From Roseibium album (lineage in GTDB: Bacteria > Pseudomonadota > Alphaproteobacteria > Rhizobiales > Stappiaceae): DNA of 64,000 nucleotides. Under the pieces are notes generated by a model. It worked only from the letters and a program-made list of their open reading frames with translations, ran no database searches and had not been told where the DNA came from. Made by a program: the position numbers and the translations under genes. Of this stretch, positions 46,584 through 55,793 are shown piece after piece. The stretch spans positions 248,001-312,000 of the forward strand of contig CXTY01000001.1 of NCBI GenBank assembly GCA_001404055.1. The letters run 5' to 3'. Each line of letters opens with the position of its first letter. Positions within the stretch are counted from its first letter, which is position 1.

Positions 46584-48622
46584 TGCTGGGGCGTCTTACG
46601 GTTGAAGCCATACCACTTTATTCCTGGGTTGCGATGGGCGGCGCTTTGGTTACGCTTGGTGGCGGTCTCGCGGTATTCCTGCTGATTACCTACCTTCGCG
46701 CCTGGAAAGTGCTCTGGACAGACTGGATGACCAGTGTCGATCACAAGAAGATCGGCATCATGTATGTCGTGCTTGCGTTGGTGATGCTGGTTCGTGGGTT
46801 CGTCGACGCGCTCATGATGCGGGCCCAGCAGGCCATTGCCCTCAACAGCGAAGGCTATTTGCCTCCCGAACATTTCGAGCAGATCTTTTCGTCCCACGGA
46901 ACGATCATGATCTTCTTCGTGGCAATGCCGTTTCTCACCGGTCTCATCAACATCATCGTGCCGCAGCAGATAGGTGCACGGGACGTCGCGTTTCCCTTTC
47001 TGAATTCCGTAAGTCTCTGGCTGACAGCTGCTGGCGCCGGGCTTGTGCTGGTTTCACTGGTGATCGGCAAGTTCTCGACTGCGGGCTGGACAGGGTATCC
47101 GCCCTATTCAGGAATTGAGTACAACCCGGGCGTCGGTGTCGATTACTGGATCTGGGCGCTGGCTGTGAGCGGTATCGGCAGCACACTCTCCGGCATCAAC
47201 TTCATCGTCACAATCGTGAAGAACCGTTGCCCAGGCATGACCTATATGCGCATGCCGCTGTTCACCTGGACGACGCTGTGTATCTCGGTTCTGATCGCCT
47301 TTGCCTTTCCGGCACTGACCGTTGTCGCCGTTCAGCTGGCGCTGGACCGCACACTCGGCTTTCACTTCTTCACCAACGGTGATGGCGGCAACATGATGAT
47401 GTTTGCCAACCTGCTTTGGATCTGGGGGCACCCGGAGGTCTATATTCTGGTTCTTCCGGCTTTCGGCATCTTCTCCGAAGTGGTCGCGACCTTCTCACGC
47501 AAGCGGTTGTTTGGCTATAAATCGCTTGTCTATGCGACCGCTTGCATCGCGATTCTGTCGTTCACCGTCTGGCTGCACCATTTCTTCACTATGGGATCAT
47601 CAGCCAACGTCAACGCAGTCTTTGGCATAGCAACCATGATCATCGCCGTGCCGACGGGTGTGAAGATCTTCGATTGGCTGTTCACCATGTACAGGGGCCG
47701 TATCGAATTTCACCCGGCCATGGTCTACACTATCGGCTTCATGGTGACATTCGTGATTGGTGGCGTGACCGGTGTTCTGCTGGCGTTGCCGCCTGCAGAC
47801 TACCTCATGCATAATTCCACATTTCTGGTCGCGCATTTCCATAACATGCTGATCCCGGGTGCTTTGTTCGGCTATTTCGCCGGGCTGAACTACTGGTTTC
47901 CCAAAGCGTTCGGCTTCAAGCTCAATGCCAAGTGGGGGATCCGGTCCTTCTGGTTCTGGCTTATCGGATTCTATCTCGCATTCATGCCGCTTTACGTGCT
48001 GGGGTTCATGGGCATGAGCCGGCGAATGGAGCATTATGCGGATCCCAACTGGCAGCCCTATCTGATTGTCGCGGCGATCGGGGCACTTTGCGTTCTTTGC
48101 GGGATCGCGTGTATCGGAATTCAGCTCTATGTTTCGGCGAAGAACTGGGGATCAGCCCGTGACGTCACGGGAGACCCCTGGAACGGGCGAACACTGGAGT
48201 GGGCGACATCCTCTCCACCCGCTGCATATAATTTCGCGATTGTGCCGGAGGTGCGCGACGTCGATGCATTCCACGATATGAAAATTCAGGGAACTGCCTA
48301 TCAGTCGCCGCTGCAATACGAAGATATTGTCATGCCGAAAAGTTCTGGAATAGGTCCGATCCTTGGCGCTCTGGCATTTGTGCTTGGGTTTGCAATGGTC
48401 TGGTACATCTGGTGGCTGGCTGCGCTTTGCCTTGTGCTTTGTCTGGTCTGCGCCGGTGTCAGAGCCTGCGATGACAATTCGGACTTCGTGATCCCGGCCT
48501 CAGAAGTTGCCAGGTTGGAGAATGCCCGTCTGGCGCAGATTACGCCCGCTGATATGCACGATATGCGAGACTTCATGCCGCGTGGTGCCGCGTCCGGTTC
48601 CGTATTGCAGGGGAGGGTCTGA
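46583..48622 (+). CDS. cyoB: Cytochrome bo3 ubiquinol oxidase subunit I
   Basis: A 679-residue haem-copper oxidase with ~15 membrane helices, reducing O2 with ubiquinol and pumping protons. [14 protein letters not shown] contains the Arg and Asp of the quinol site. Haem and CuB ligand regions are visible as [27 protein letters not shown] (the His-Tyr crosslink region), WLHHFFTMG and VAHFHNML. The ATG overlaps the cyoA stop by one base. No cyoE (haem O synthase) is seen next to the cluster, so it must be elsewhere. Confidence 0.98.
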   Translation: MLGRLTVEAIPLYSWVAMGGALVTLGGGLAVFLLITYLRAWKVLWTDWMTSVDHKKIGIMYVVLALVMLVRGFVDALMMRAQQAIALNSEGYLPPEHFEQIFSSHGTIMIFFVAMPFLTGLINIIVPQQIGARDVAFPFLNSVSLWLTAAGAGLVLVSLVIGKFSTAGWTGYPPYSGIEYNPGVGVDYWIWALAVSGIGSTLSGINFIVTIVKNRCPGMTYMRMPLFTWTTLCISVLIAFAFPALTVVAVQLALDRTLGFHFFTNGDGGNMMMFANLLWIWGHPEVYILVLPAFGIFSEVVATFSRKRLFGYKSLVYATACIAILSFTVWLHHFFTMGSSANVNAVFGIATMIIAVPTGVKIFDWLFTMYRGRIEFHPAMVYTIGFMVTFVIGGVTGVLLALPPADYLMHNSTFLVAHFHNMLIPGALFGYFAGLNYWFPKAFGFKLNAKWGIRSFWFWLIGFYLAFMPLYVLGFMGMSRRMEHYADPNWQPYLIVAAIGALCVLCGIACIGIQLYVSAKNWGSARDVTGDPWNGRTLEWATSSPPAAYNFAIVPEVRDVDAFHDMKIQGTAYQSPLQYEDIVMPKSSGIGPILGALAFVLGFAMVWYIWWLAALCLVLCLVCAGVRACDDNSDFVIPASEVARLENARLAQITPADMHDMRDFMPRGAASGSVLQGRV

Positions 48623-49227
48623 TGACGGACACCACAGTCTCCGGCAATGTTCTTGAGCATGAAGAAAAGAAGTCTCTGAATTCCCGAGAATTTGGGTTCT
48701 GGGTTTACCTGATGACAGACGCGATCATCTTTGCGCTGCTGTTTGCGACCTATGTCGTGCTTTCCAAAAACTCTGCCGCTGGCCCGACGTCGAAAGATGT
48801 TTTCGAGCTTAGCCACACAGCTGGCGAAACAGCGCTCCTGCTTCTTTCCAGCCTCACCTTTGGGATTGCCACCATTGCAATGACTGCTGGCCAGACCCTT
48901 CGGGTAGTACAGTGGCTGCTTGTGACGTTGTTGCTCGGTTTGGGGTTTCTTGCGATGGAACTCATAGAGTTCCACGGCATGATCGCGCAAGGTGCCGGCC
49001 CGCAGGTTAGCGGGTTCCTGTCAGCCTTTTTCACGCTGATCGGGACACATGGATTGCATGTGGCGTTTGGTGTGATCGGAATTTGCGTGATGATTGGCCA
49101 GGTGCTGGTGAAAGGTCTTTCCTTGCCGGTCCGCTCCCGTCTCTTCCGTCTGGGGTTGTTCTGGCACTTTCTGGACATTGTCTGGATCGGGATCTTCTCG
49201 GTCGTCTATCTGCCGGGTGTGATGTAG
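48622..49227 (+). CDS. cyoC: Cytochrome bo3 ubiquinol oxidase subunit III
   Basis: A 201-residue subunit with five membrane helices. It contains REFGFWVYLMTDAIIFALLFATYVVL, MELIEFHGMIAQG and GTHGLHVAFG…LFWHFLDIVWIGIFSVVYL, all characteristic of CyoC. Start and cyoB stop share a base (TGATG), so translation is coupled. Confidence 0.97.
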   Translation: MTDTTVSGNVLEHEEKKSLNSREFGFWVYLMTDAIIFALLFATYVVLSKNSAAGPTSKDVFELSHTAGETALLLLSSLTFGIATIAMTAGQTLRVVQWLLVTLLLGLGFLAMELIEFHGMIAQGAGPQVSGFLSAFFTLIGTHGLHVAFGVIGICVMIGQVLVKGLSLPVRSRLFRLGLFWHFLDIVWIGIFSVVYLPGVM

Positions 49228-49233
49228 GAGCGA

Positions 49234-49542
49234 ATGATGAACCACACTGCAGAACGTAGCCTGACGACCTATCTCACCGGATTTGTTCTCGCTGTCATTT
49301 TGACCGCGATACCGTTTGCGCTGGTCTGGGGCGGGCTTTTAACTGGTATGGCGGTCTATATCGTCATTGCCGTGGCCGCGATCCTGCAGGTCATCGTGCA
49401 TCTGGTGTTTTTCCTGCATATCGATTTGAAGTCGACTCCGTCGGAAAACCTGTTTTTTCTGGCATTTGCCGCAATCCTCATATGCATCATGGTCGGCGGC
49501 AGTCTTTGGATCATGATGGATCTGCATCACCGGATGACTTGA
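49234..49542 (+). CDS. cyoD: Cytochrome bo3 ubiquinol oxidase subunit IV
   Basis: A 102-residue membrane protein with three helices (LTGFVLAVILTAIPFALVW, VYIVIAVAAILQVIVHLVFFLHID and LFFLAFAAILICIMVGGSLWIM), typical of CyoD, which helps assemble the CuB site. Two consecutive ATG codons (49234 and 49237) follow GGAG, and the second is better spaced. It closes the operon. Confidence 0.95.
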   Translation: MMNHTAERSLTTYLTGFVLAVILTAIPFALVWGGLLTGMAVYIVIAVAAILQVIVHLVFFLHIDLKSTPSENLFFLAFAAILICIMVGGSLWIMMDLHHRMT

Positions 49543-49630
49543 TCGACTGAACAAGAGGTGGGCAGCCAACGCGATCCGGCTCAAGCCAAAAACTGACCAC
49601 AGATCAATACGGAAATAGATTGGAAGACTG

Positions 49631-49891
49631 ATGAGAAAGCTACCAGCGTGCCTGACTTTGGTCTCCGCTCTATTTGTCTTGGCTCCAACCTATGCCCACG
49701 CGGATTGCAAATCGGACATCAGCAAGGTCGAATATGCAATCGACCACCTCAACCGTTCCGGTATTGACTTGCTCACCGCTGAAAAAATGCGTGCGCTACT
49801 TGATGATGCCAACAAGGAACGCAAGGCCGGTAACGAGGCCAAATGTCAGGAACTGATTGATCAAGCCAAGTACATGGGAAATGTAGGGTAG
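49631..49891 (+). CDS. Small exported helical protein
   Basis: An 86-residue protein with a signal peptide ending at AHA (~23). The mature ~62 residues contain two cysteines and predicted amphipathic helices (DISKVEYAIDHLNRSGIDLLTAEKMRALLDDANKERKAGNEAKCQELIDQAKYM). The pattern resembles small periplasmic proteins common in alphaproteobacteria, with no known function. It stands 88 bases after cyoD and may read through from that operon. Confidence 0.7.
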   Translation: MRKLPACLTLVSALFVLAPTYAHADCKSDISKVEYAIDHLNRSGIDLLTAEKMRALLDDANKERKAGNEAKCQELIDQAKYMGNVG

Positions 49892-50355
49892 GTCTTTGCA
49901 ACCAGGTTTTGTCACCGCCTTGCTAGGTTTCGACTAATAGCGATCTATTCACTGTTTCGATGGGGACGTGTAACGACCAGCGACTGCTGTTTCGCCGGCT
50001 GGATTGTGTTTCTCTTTCTATCCGGGTTCCATTTCAACTATTCCAAGATTAGATTATTCATTATGAAAAATAGATCTATAACAATAGTTTAATCTTGTTA
50101 TTTAAAGTAGAGAGTTAGCTATTTCGCTGAACCATTCCGTCGTGTTTCGGAGCCAGTCCAGTTTTGGGATGCGCTTCTCACAGTCAAAAAATCAAGACTT
50201 TATCGCCCTATTGACCCAGAAGTTAGGCTGTCGATTAAATCAGTTTAGGAATAAAAAAATCGGATAAATATAAAAAATAATAGAAAAATCGATAAAATTG
50301 TGTGTATTTTTATAGTTGGTTTGTTGCCTTAGCCGAACCGCTATGGAGGAGCACT
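49892..50355. other. AT-rich intergenic region before the TRAP operon
   Basis: About 460 bases without a gene. It holds an inverted repeat CAAGATTA (50044-50051)/TAATCTTG (50090-50097) around a TAGATCTA palindrome. A possible sigma-70 promoter is TTGACC (50211) with TTAAAT (50235), eighteen bases apart. A very A-rich stretch at 50248-50300 ends in ATCGATAAAA (50288-50297), a ten-base word also found before the TAXI receptor gene. Assignments are tentative. Confidence 0.4.
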
Positions 50356-51393
50356 ATGTTGAATTTGAAAAAATGCGCAGTGGCGATGGGTCTCGTACTC
50401 GCCGGGTCAAACACGGCGATTGCTGCGAATGTTGAGGGTCCGAATGTCTTCTGGAAACTCTCGATGTGGGGAAATCCCCGGGCCTTGTCCGCAGGCATGG
50501 AAGAACTTTCCAAGGTCGTCGCCAAGGAGACAGACGGAAAATTCCAGATCAAGATCTTCTACGGTGGACAATTGTCGCCGGCGCGCGAGAACCTGGATGG
50601 CTTGACGTTCAACGGATTTGAAGGCGCGGCAATCTGCAATTTCTATCATCCCGGCAAGAACCCGGCATGGATGGTTTTCTCGCTCCCCTTCTTGCCACTT
50701 GGTGATCCGAAAGTGGATCGTTATGTCCGCACAAAAATGTTTGAACATCCGGCAATCGTGAAAGATATGGAACGTTGGAACGCAATTCCATTCGTTTCCG
50801 GACTGCTGCCACAATATGAAATTCTCGGGAAAGGTACGCCGCCAAAAGAGTTGAAAGACTGGAAAGGCAAGCGGGTTCGTGCAGGTGGTGGTCTTGGATC
50901 TGCGATGGAAAAGCTCGGTGCTGTCAAGCAGACCCTTCCAGCGGGCGAGACCTCAATTGCCTTCCAGCGTGGAGCGCTCGATGCAGCAGCATTCCCCTAC
51001 ACCTACGCCCATGTTGCTTTCAAAATTAACGAGGAAGCCGAATGGTACACATCCAACATGGCGCCGGGCACATCTGAGTGTGGGTGGGTATTGAACAAAA
51101 CCGCTTATGAGAAACTCCCGCCGCAGTATCAGGAGCTTCTGGCGCAAAACCGGGATCTGGTCATGGAAGTCGAACAGGCTGCCTATGCAGAGCAGGACAA
51201 AAAGAACCTTCCCGCGTTCGAGAAATCGATGACCAAGGTCACTTACACGGATGAGCAATTGGCGGAATTCCGCGAAATTGCCGGAAAGCCGGTGTGGGAC
51301 GCCTGGATCGAAGCCAACAAGGACAAGTTCGATTCGCAAGGCGTTTTTGACGCCATCTGGGAATATGCCGAGGAAGCGAAATCCGCTCAATAA
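50356..51393 (+). CDS. TRAP transporter solute receptor (DctP type)
   Basis: A 345-residue periplasmic receptor. The ATG at 50356 has GGAGGA eight bases upstream and starts the signal peptide (to IAA, ~24). The mature protein follows the DctP plan: GMEELSKVVAKETDGKFQIKIFYGGQLSPARENLDGL, an LKDWKGKRVRAGGG segment with the substrate-carboxylate-binding arginine of the family, and a long C-terminal helix. The DctQ and DctM genes follow directly. The ligand is likely an organic acid; the subgroup could not be specified from sequence alone. Confidence 0.93.
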   Translation: MLNLKKCAVAMGLVLAGSNTAIAANVEGPNVFWKLSMWGNPRALSAGMEELSKVVAKETDGKFQIKIFYGGQLSPARENLDGLTFNGFEGAAICNFYHPGKNPAWMVFSLPFLPLGDPKVDRYVRTKMFEHPAIVKDMERWNAIPFVSGLLPQYEILGKGTPPKELKDWKGKRVRAGGGLGSAMEKLGAVKQTLPAGETSIAFQRGALDAAAFPYTYAHVAFKINEEAEWYTSNMAPGTSECGWVLNKTAYEKLPPQYQELLAQNRDLVMEVEQAAYAEQDKKNLPAFEKSMTKVTYTDEQLAEFREIAGKPVWDAWIEANKDKFDSQGVFDAIWEYAEEAKSAQ

Positions 51394-51454
51394 ATGATGT
51401 TCGCGAGAGCCGGTGTCCTGAACAGGCATCGGCTCAAACGATGGAAATTTGATA

Positions 51455-52096
51455 ATGCAGAATTCAACTTCCGGGGCTTCCGGGTTGTCGCGCGCTTCGC
51501 GCTCCCTCGCTTACATCGAGGACTTTGCAAACCTTCTGGCTGCCAGTGCAATTTTCCTCCTGATGGTTCTGGGTGTAGTTCAGATCGTCAGCCGGACGGT
51601 CTTCAACGCACCGGTCCATGGTTATATCGATCTCGTCGAACTCTCCATGGCAAGCATGGCCTTCCTCGGAGCCGCTTATTGTCAGCGCCTCGGGGCTCAT
51701 ATTCGCATGGAGCTGCTGATTGGGCGTTTTCACGGCCGCATGCTGTGGATCATGGAAGTCTTCGGAACGTTGGTCGGATTGGCAATCCTTGGGGTTCTCA
51801 TCTGGTTCAGTGCCGAACATTTCTGGCGAGCCTACACGCTCGGAGACACGACGATCGATGCGGAATTTCCTGTCTGGCCCTCCAAGCTCCTTGTTCCTGT
51901 CGCCTTTTCAATCTGGTTTGCCCGTTTGTTGCTGCAGCTTTGGGGTGCGGTACGCCTGGTGATTGATCCTTCTGCCAAACCGGTCGGCGTGGCGTTGATC
52001 AAGGATGCTGCCGATCACGCGCAGGACGAAATGCACGAAGCCATGGGGGAAGAGACTGCGGAACAAGAACCATCAGATGTGGGAGGTCGGACATGA
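51455..52096 (+). CDS. TRAP transporter small permease (DctQ type)
   Basis: A 213-residue membrane protein with four helices (AIFLLMVLGVVQIVSRTVF, the VELSMASMAFLGAAYCQRLGAHIRME turn, VFGTLVGLAILGVLIWF and LLVPVAFSIWFARLLLQLW), as in DctQ subunits. The C-terminal ~35 residues are acidic and longer than usual. The ATG at 51455 is preferred over a TTG six bases earlier; neither has a strong ribosome-binding site. The stop overlaps the DctM start. Confidence 0.92.
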   Translation: MQNSTSGASGLSRASRSLAYIEDFANLLAASAIFLLMVLGVVQIVSRTVFNAPVHGYIDLVELSMASMAFLGAAYCQRLGAHIRMELLIGRFHGRMLWIMEVFGTLVGLAILGVLIWFSAEHFWRAYTLGDTTIDAEFPVWPSKLLVPVAFSIWFARLLLQLWGAVRLVIDPSAKPVGVALIKDAADHAQDEMHEAMGEETAEQEPSDVGGRT

Positions 52097-53415
52097 TTCT
52101 GGGTATTGGGTTCTCCGACCCGCTTCTCGTTGGAATGATTGCTCTCGGGCTGATGTTGCTCCTGGTAATTCTCGGCGTCCGCGTCGTCTTCGCCGCTTCG
52201 GTTGTCGGACTGGTTGGTCTGATCGAACTTCTCGGATGGACGGGTGCGGCAGGAATTGTCGGGACCGTACCGCATTCGAAATCATCAACCTATGCGCTCA
52301 GTGTCCTTCCGATGTTTATTTTCATCGGTTTTCTGGCATTTCACGCGGGTATGACCAAGCAGTTGTTTGTTGCCGCGCGCAACTGGCTGGGCTGGCTTCC
52401 CGGTGGTCTGGCTGTCGCCACGGTCTTTGCAACTGCCGGATTTGCGGCCGTGTCGGGTGCTTCTACGGCTACGTCTGCCGTATTTGCACGCGTGGCAATT
52501 CCGGAAATGTTGCGGTATGGCTACGACAGGAAACTGGCCGCTGGCGTGGTCGCTGCCGGTGGAACCTTGGCGACGCTTATTCCGCCATCAGCCATCATCG
52601 TGATTTACGCCATTATTGTTGAGGAATCAGTCGGTAAGCTTCTTCTGGCGGGGTTTCTACCTGGCATTTTCTCTGCCCTTGTCTACGCAGCGATCATCGT
52701 TATATGGGCCAAGATGCGTCCCGAACAGGCACCCGCGGTACCCGCTTCAAGCTGGAAGGAGCGGTTCTCGTCGCTGCCTGGAACATCGCCTGTTTTTCTT
52801 GTCGTGATTATCATCATTTCAGCGATCTACAGCGGATGGGCAACGCCCACGGAAGCCGGTGCTCTGGGAGCGGCAGTCGTTTTCGTCCTGGCACTTTTGA
52901 AGGGCACACGACTATCCACCATCAAAAATTCCCTGATGGAAAGCGCCAAGCTGACGGCCATGATATTTGCCCTGATCTGGGGTGTCCTGATCTTTGTTCG
53001 TTTTCTCGGGTTTTCGGGTATCCCGGACGCATTCACATCGTGGATTGTCGGTCTCGACCTGTCCCCGATGATGATAATGGTCTTGATCCTGTTGGCTTAT
53101 GCGGTTCTCGGCATGTTCATGGATGCAATCGGGATGCTGCTTCTGACGTTGCCCGTTGTTTATCCCGCAGTCATGGCACTTGGTTTCGATTCCATCTGGT
53201 TCGGGATCATTGTTGTGAAAATGGCAGAAGTCTGTCTGATTACGCCTCCCATCGGCTTGAACTGCTTCGTGGTGAATGCGGTTAGACCGGACATCTCCCT
53301 GCCGCAGGTATTCAAGGGAATTACCCTCTTTTTTGTTGCCGATGTGTTGACGATTATTGGACTTCTGATGTTTCCGGAGATTGTTACGATCCTTCCGGAA
53401 TTGTTGAGCTCGTGA
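52093..53415 (+). CDS. TRAP transporter large permease (DctM type)
   Basis: A 440-residue permease with about twelve membrane helices and the DctM-specific stretches GASTATSAVFARVAIPEMLRYGYDRKLAAGVVAAGGTLATLIPPSAIIVIYAI and WATPTEAGALGA. It carries out sodium- or proton-driven uptake with DctQ and the upstream receptor. GGGAGG lies just upstream. The small GlcG-like gene follows at nine bases and probably belongs to the same transcript. Confidence 0.95.
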   Translation: MILGIGFSDPLLVGMIALGLMLLLVILGVRVVFAASVVGLVGLIELLGWTGAAGIVGTVPHSKSSTYALSVLPMFIFIGFLAFHAGMTKQLFVAARNWLGWLPGGLAVATVFATAGFAAVSGASTATSAVFARVAIPEMLRYGYDRKLAAGVVAAGGTLATLIPPSAIIVIYAIIVEESVGKLLLAGFLPGIFSALVYAAIIVIWAKMRPEQAPAVPASSWKERFSSLPGTSPVFLVVIIIISAIYSGWATPTEAGALGAAVVFVLALLKGTRLSTIKNSLMESAKLTAMIFALIWGVLIFVRFLGFSGIPDAFTSWIVGLDLSPMMIMVLILLAYAVLGMFMDAIGMLLLTLPVVYPAVMALGFDSIWFGIIVVKMAEVCLITPPIGLNCFVVNAVRPDISLPQVFKGITLFFVADVLTIIGLLMFPEIVTILPELLSS

Positions 53416-53424
53416 GGAAAATAG

Positions 53425-53916
53425 ATGCGTTTGCAGATTAGCCTGCCCATGGAAAAAGCGAGTTTTATCGCTGATGAGGCCCTTCGGCGCGGTCGGGAGG
53501 AGGACCTGCTCCCGTTGACCGTTGTCGTGCTTGACGCGGGCGGGAAGATCGTCGTGGTAAAATGCGAAGATGGTTCAGGAATTATGCGTTTTGATGTTGC
53601 CTATGGAAAGGCATGGGGCGCTTTGGGCATGGGGATATCAAGCCGCTTAATTCGCGATCGGCTGTCCGACAGACCAACGTTCCAGTCAGCACTGGCCACA
53701 ACTTCACAGGGCAGACTTATTCCTGTTCCCGGTGGTGTCATTGTGCGTGACGCAGAAAATGTCACGATAGGCGCGGTCGGCATCAGCGGCGATACCTCGG
53801 ACAAGGATGAATATTGTGCAATCCTGGCCATCAAGGCTGCTGGATACCTGTCGGAACCGGAAGAACCTGCTCATGGCTGGCGATCTTCGTCCCTGTATGA
53901 TCACTATCCCGAGTGA
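53425..53916 (+). CDS. GlcG/HbpS-like (DUF336) protein
   Basis: A 163-residue protein of the GlcG/HbpS family (LPLTVVVLDAGGKIVVVKCEDGSGIMRFDVAYGKAWGALGMG…GGVIVRDAENVTIGAVGISGDTSDKDEYCAILAI). Streptomyces HbpS binds haem, while many others accompany catabolic or transport genes with unknown roles. There is no signal peptide. It is the last gene of the TRAP operon, suggesting work on the imported compound. A perfect GAGTGATCACTC palindrome overlaps its stop. Confidence 0.85.
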   Translation: MRLQISLPMEKASFIADEALRRGREEDLLPLTVVVLDAGGKIVVVKCEDGSGIMRFDVAYGKAWGALGMGISSRLIRDRLSDRPTFQSALATTSQGRLIPVPGGVIVRDAENVTIGAVGISGDTSDKDEYCAILAIKAAGYLSEPEEPAHGWRSSSLYDHYPE

Positions 53917-53964
53917 TCACTCTGGTTATGAAAAAATATATCTGAAGCAGATTTGCGTGGGTTT

Positions 53965-54594
53965 TCACAAGTCTACCGGCTCATCGAAATATGTTGTCGT
54001 CGTCTGACGACGTTCACGATTTCGGTCTTCATCAGAAAGAATGTGAATTGTGCGTTTTCCTGCATACTCCAGGGGAAGCAGCAGGAAGCGTATGAATGCC
54101 GTTTCGGTATAATTCTCACTGGCTGTTGCCCGAACCGGTGAATTCGCAGCTTCAAACCAGCTGTCTCCGGTGAGTACCTCCCTGGTATGATCGTCTGCTT
54201 CCAGTCGCAAACAACCCTTGATCAAATGACGGAACCCGGGGCCCGGGTGCACATGACGCCAGGCCGTTGCGCCAGCGGGAAAAGATACCTTGTCCAGCCG
54301 CAAAAGCAGTCTGGAGGAGGAGGGCACTACGATTTCCGATGAAACCAACTGGCTGCCTTCGTAAATTCCCGTTTCACGTTTACCTACACCGAACCGGATC
54401 ATCGAGCTTCCCTCAGGCCCGGCCTTTACTGACACAGGCCCAGTGAGCAGGTGTCCTGTCTGGTTTGAAAGCTGTTCTCCGTCGCGGGACACCTGACCAC
54501 TTAATGGCCAGAGTGCAGCGTGCGGTCCGTCGAGTTTGAGCACCTGATCGGGACAAAGTGTGTCCTGGAAGAGTGACAGTCTTAGTTCTGGCAT
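53965..54594 (-). CDS. Cupin-domain protein, divergent from the TAXI receptor
   Basis: A 209-residue protein. The start at 54594 (MPELRLSLFQDTL) is chosen because upstream residues in the longer frame are low-complexity and unlike any domain. A cupin barrel is seen around 110-190: WRHVHPGPGFRHLIKGCLRLE with three histidines as candidate metal ligands, then GDSWFEAAN and a late hydrophobic strand. No signal peptide. A 14-base tandem duplication copies the start codon region. It diverges from the TAXI-TRAP genes and may act on the same compound. Substrate unknown. Confidence 0.8.
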   Translation of the reverse strand: MPELRLSLFQDTLCPDQVLKLDGPHAALWPLSGQVSRDGEQLSNQTGHLLTGPVSVKAGPEGSSMIRFGVGKRETGIYEGSQLVSSEIVVPSSSRLLLRLDKVSFPAGATAWRHVHPGPGFRHLIKGCLRLEADDHTREVLTGDSWFEAANSPVRATASENYTETAFIRFLLLPLEYAGKRTIHILSDEDRNRERRQTTTTYFDEPVDL

Positions 54595-54608
54595 TTTAGT
54601 TCTGGCAT
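54581..54608. repeat. 14-bp tandem duplication over the cupin start
   Basis: Two adjacent 14-base units (54581-54594 and 54595-54608), differing at one base, each contain ATGCCAGAACTAA on the minus strand. The upstream copy opens an eight-codon frame that stops inside the gene, overlapping the true start. Confidence 0.7.
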
Positions 54609-54810
54609 TGCTGGATACTTCGTTTGTGTGTTCGCTAGTCCACGTCACAGGCCGAGGTCGCTTCGAACGACGGAGCACAAATTGGCCTGATATTTTGATC
54701 GAGTATGCGGATGAGTAATCCGCAAAGTCGATTACGTCAAAAATATCGATAAAAATATTGAAAGACAATAAATATCGTCTATTCTGAGTGAAATACCTTG
54801 GGAGGAAAAC

Positions 54811-55737
54811 ATGATGAATGTCTTGAAAACGGCCGGCGTTGCAGCAGGAATGCTCGTCGCCGCAAGCTTCGCGCAGGCAGAAGAACTGCGCATCGGAACC
54901 GCCAGCCTTGGCGGTGCGTTCTACCCGATGGGGCAGAGCATCTCGAACTTGGTCAACAAATATGCCGGCGACGATATTTCCATGGTGCCGGTTGTTACCG
55001 GCGGTTCAGTTCAAAACCCCAGGCTCGTTGGTAGTGGCGAAGTTGAAATTGCAATCACGAACAACAATCTTGCTGTACTCGCGATCAAAGGTAAGGGCCC
55101 TTACAAAAGTGGTGCTATCGACATGAGTGCGGTCGCGGCACTTCACCCAAGCGTGCTGCACATGGTCGTGCTTGAGGGGTCTGACATCAAGACGATCGAA
55201 GACTTGAAGGGGAAACGTGTCGCTATCGGGCCAGCGGGAGGTGGAACCCTTGGTTTCATGAACTTTTTGTTGCCGCTCCACGGCATGTCGCTTGACGACA
55301 TCGTTCCAAGCTTCCTGTCCTATTCAGATGGCTTTAGTCAGCTGAGCGATGGCAATGTTGATGCAGCCTTTGCCCTTTCGGGGTATCCGGCCGGTGCCGT
55401 CATGCAGGCAGCAGCAGGCAACAAGTTGCGTTTCATTTCATTTTCCGACGGCATTATGGATAAGGCTCTGGAGAAAAACGGTGCCTTCAAGGCCGTGGAA
55501 ATCCCCGCTGATGTCTATGGAACAGCAGCGCCAGCAGAAGTGATTGGCGTCAACAACATGTTGGTTGTTCCCAATTCCCTCTCTGCTGATGTTGTTGAGA
55601 AAATAGTCGCTTCGGTTTTTGATCACCTGGATGAATTCCAGGCTGAAAATGCAAATGCCAAGCAGATTGATCCCGCGAACTCCCTGAGGCTGGCCATTCC
55701 GCTGCATGAAGGCGCAGCGCGTTACTTCGAAAAGTAA
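54811..55737 (+). CDS. TAXI-family TRAP solute receptor
   Basis: A 308-residue periplasmic receptor with a signal peptide ending AQA (~23). The family opening LRIGTASLGGAFYPMGQSISNLV is followed by VTGGSVQNPRLVGSGEVEIAITNNNLA and an IEDLKGKRVAIGPAGGGTLGF loop. TAXI receptors feed fused 4TM/12TM permeases, and that permease is next. GGGAGGAAAAC lies before the tandem ATGs at 54811 and 54814. A strong hairpin follows the stop. The ligand is unknown; glutamate-like or other organic acids are reported for the family. Confidence 0.93.
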   Translation: MMNVLKTAGVAAGMLVAASFAQAEELRIGTASLGGAFYPMGQSISNLVNKYAGDDISMVPVVTGGSVQNPRLVGSGEVEIAITNNNLAVLAIKGKGPYKSGAIDMSAVAALHPSVLHMVVLEGSDIKTIEDLKGKRVAIGPAGGGTLGFMNFLLPLHGMSLDDIVPSFLSYSDGFSQLSDGNVDAAFALSGYPAGAVMQAAAGNKLRFISFSDGIMDKALEKNGAFKAVEIPADVYGTAAPAEVIGVNNMLVVPNSLSADVVEKIVASVFDHLDEFQAENANAKQIDPANSLRLAIPLHEGAARYFEK

Positions 55738-55758
55738 GACCTTGGTCATCCAAAAATG

Positions 55759-55783
55759 CGCGAGCCCGCTGTGCGGGCTCGCG
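55759..55783 (+). terminator. Hairpin between TAXI receptor and permease
   Basis: CGCGAGCCCGC (55759-55769) pairs perfectly with GCGGGCTCGCG (55773-55783) around TGT. Only a weak T-rich run follows. As with nrtA/nrtB, it lies between receptor and permease and probably lowers downstream expression or stabilises the receptor message. Confidence 0.72.
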
Positions 55784-55793
55784 TGTCATTTCA

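Noticed and set aside
49971..49997. Possible terminator hairpin CCAGC/GGCTGG after the small exported protein
   Set aside because: A five-base stem with a long unpaired interior and no T-tract immediately after it.
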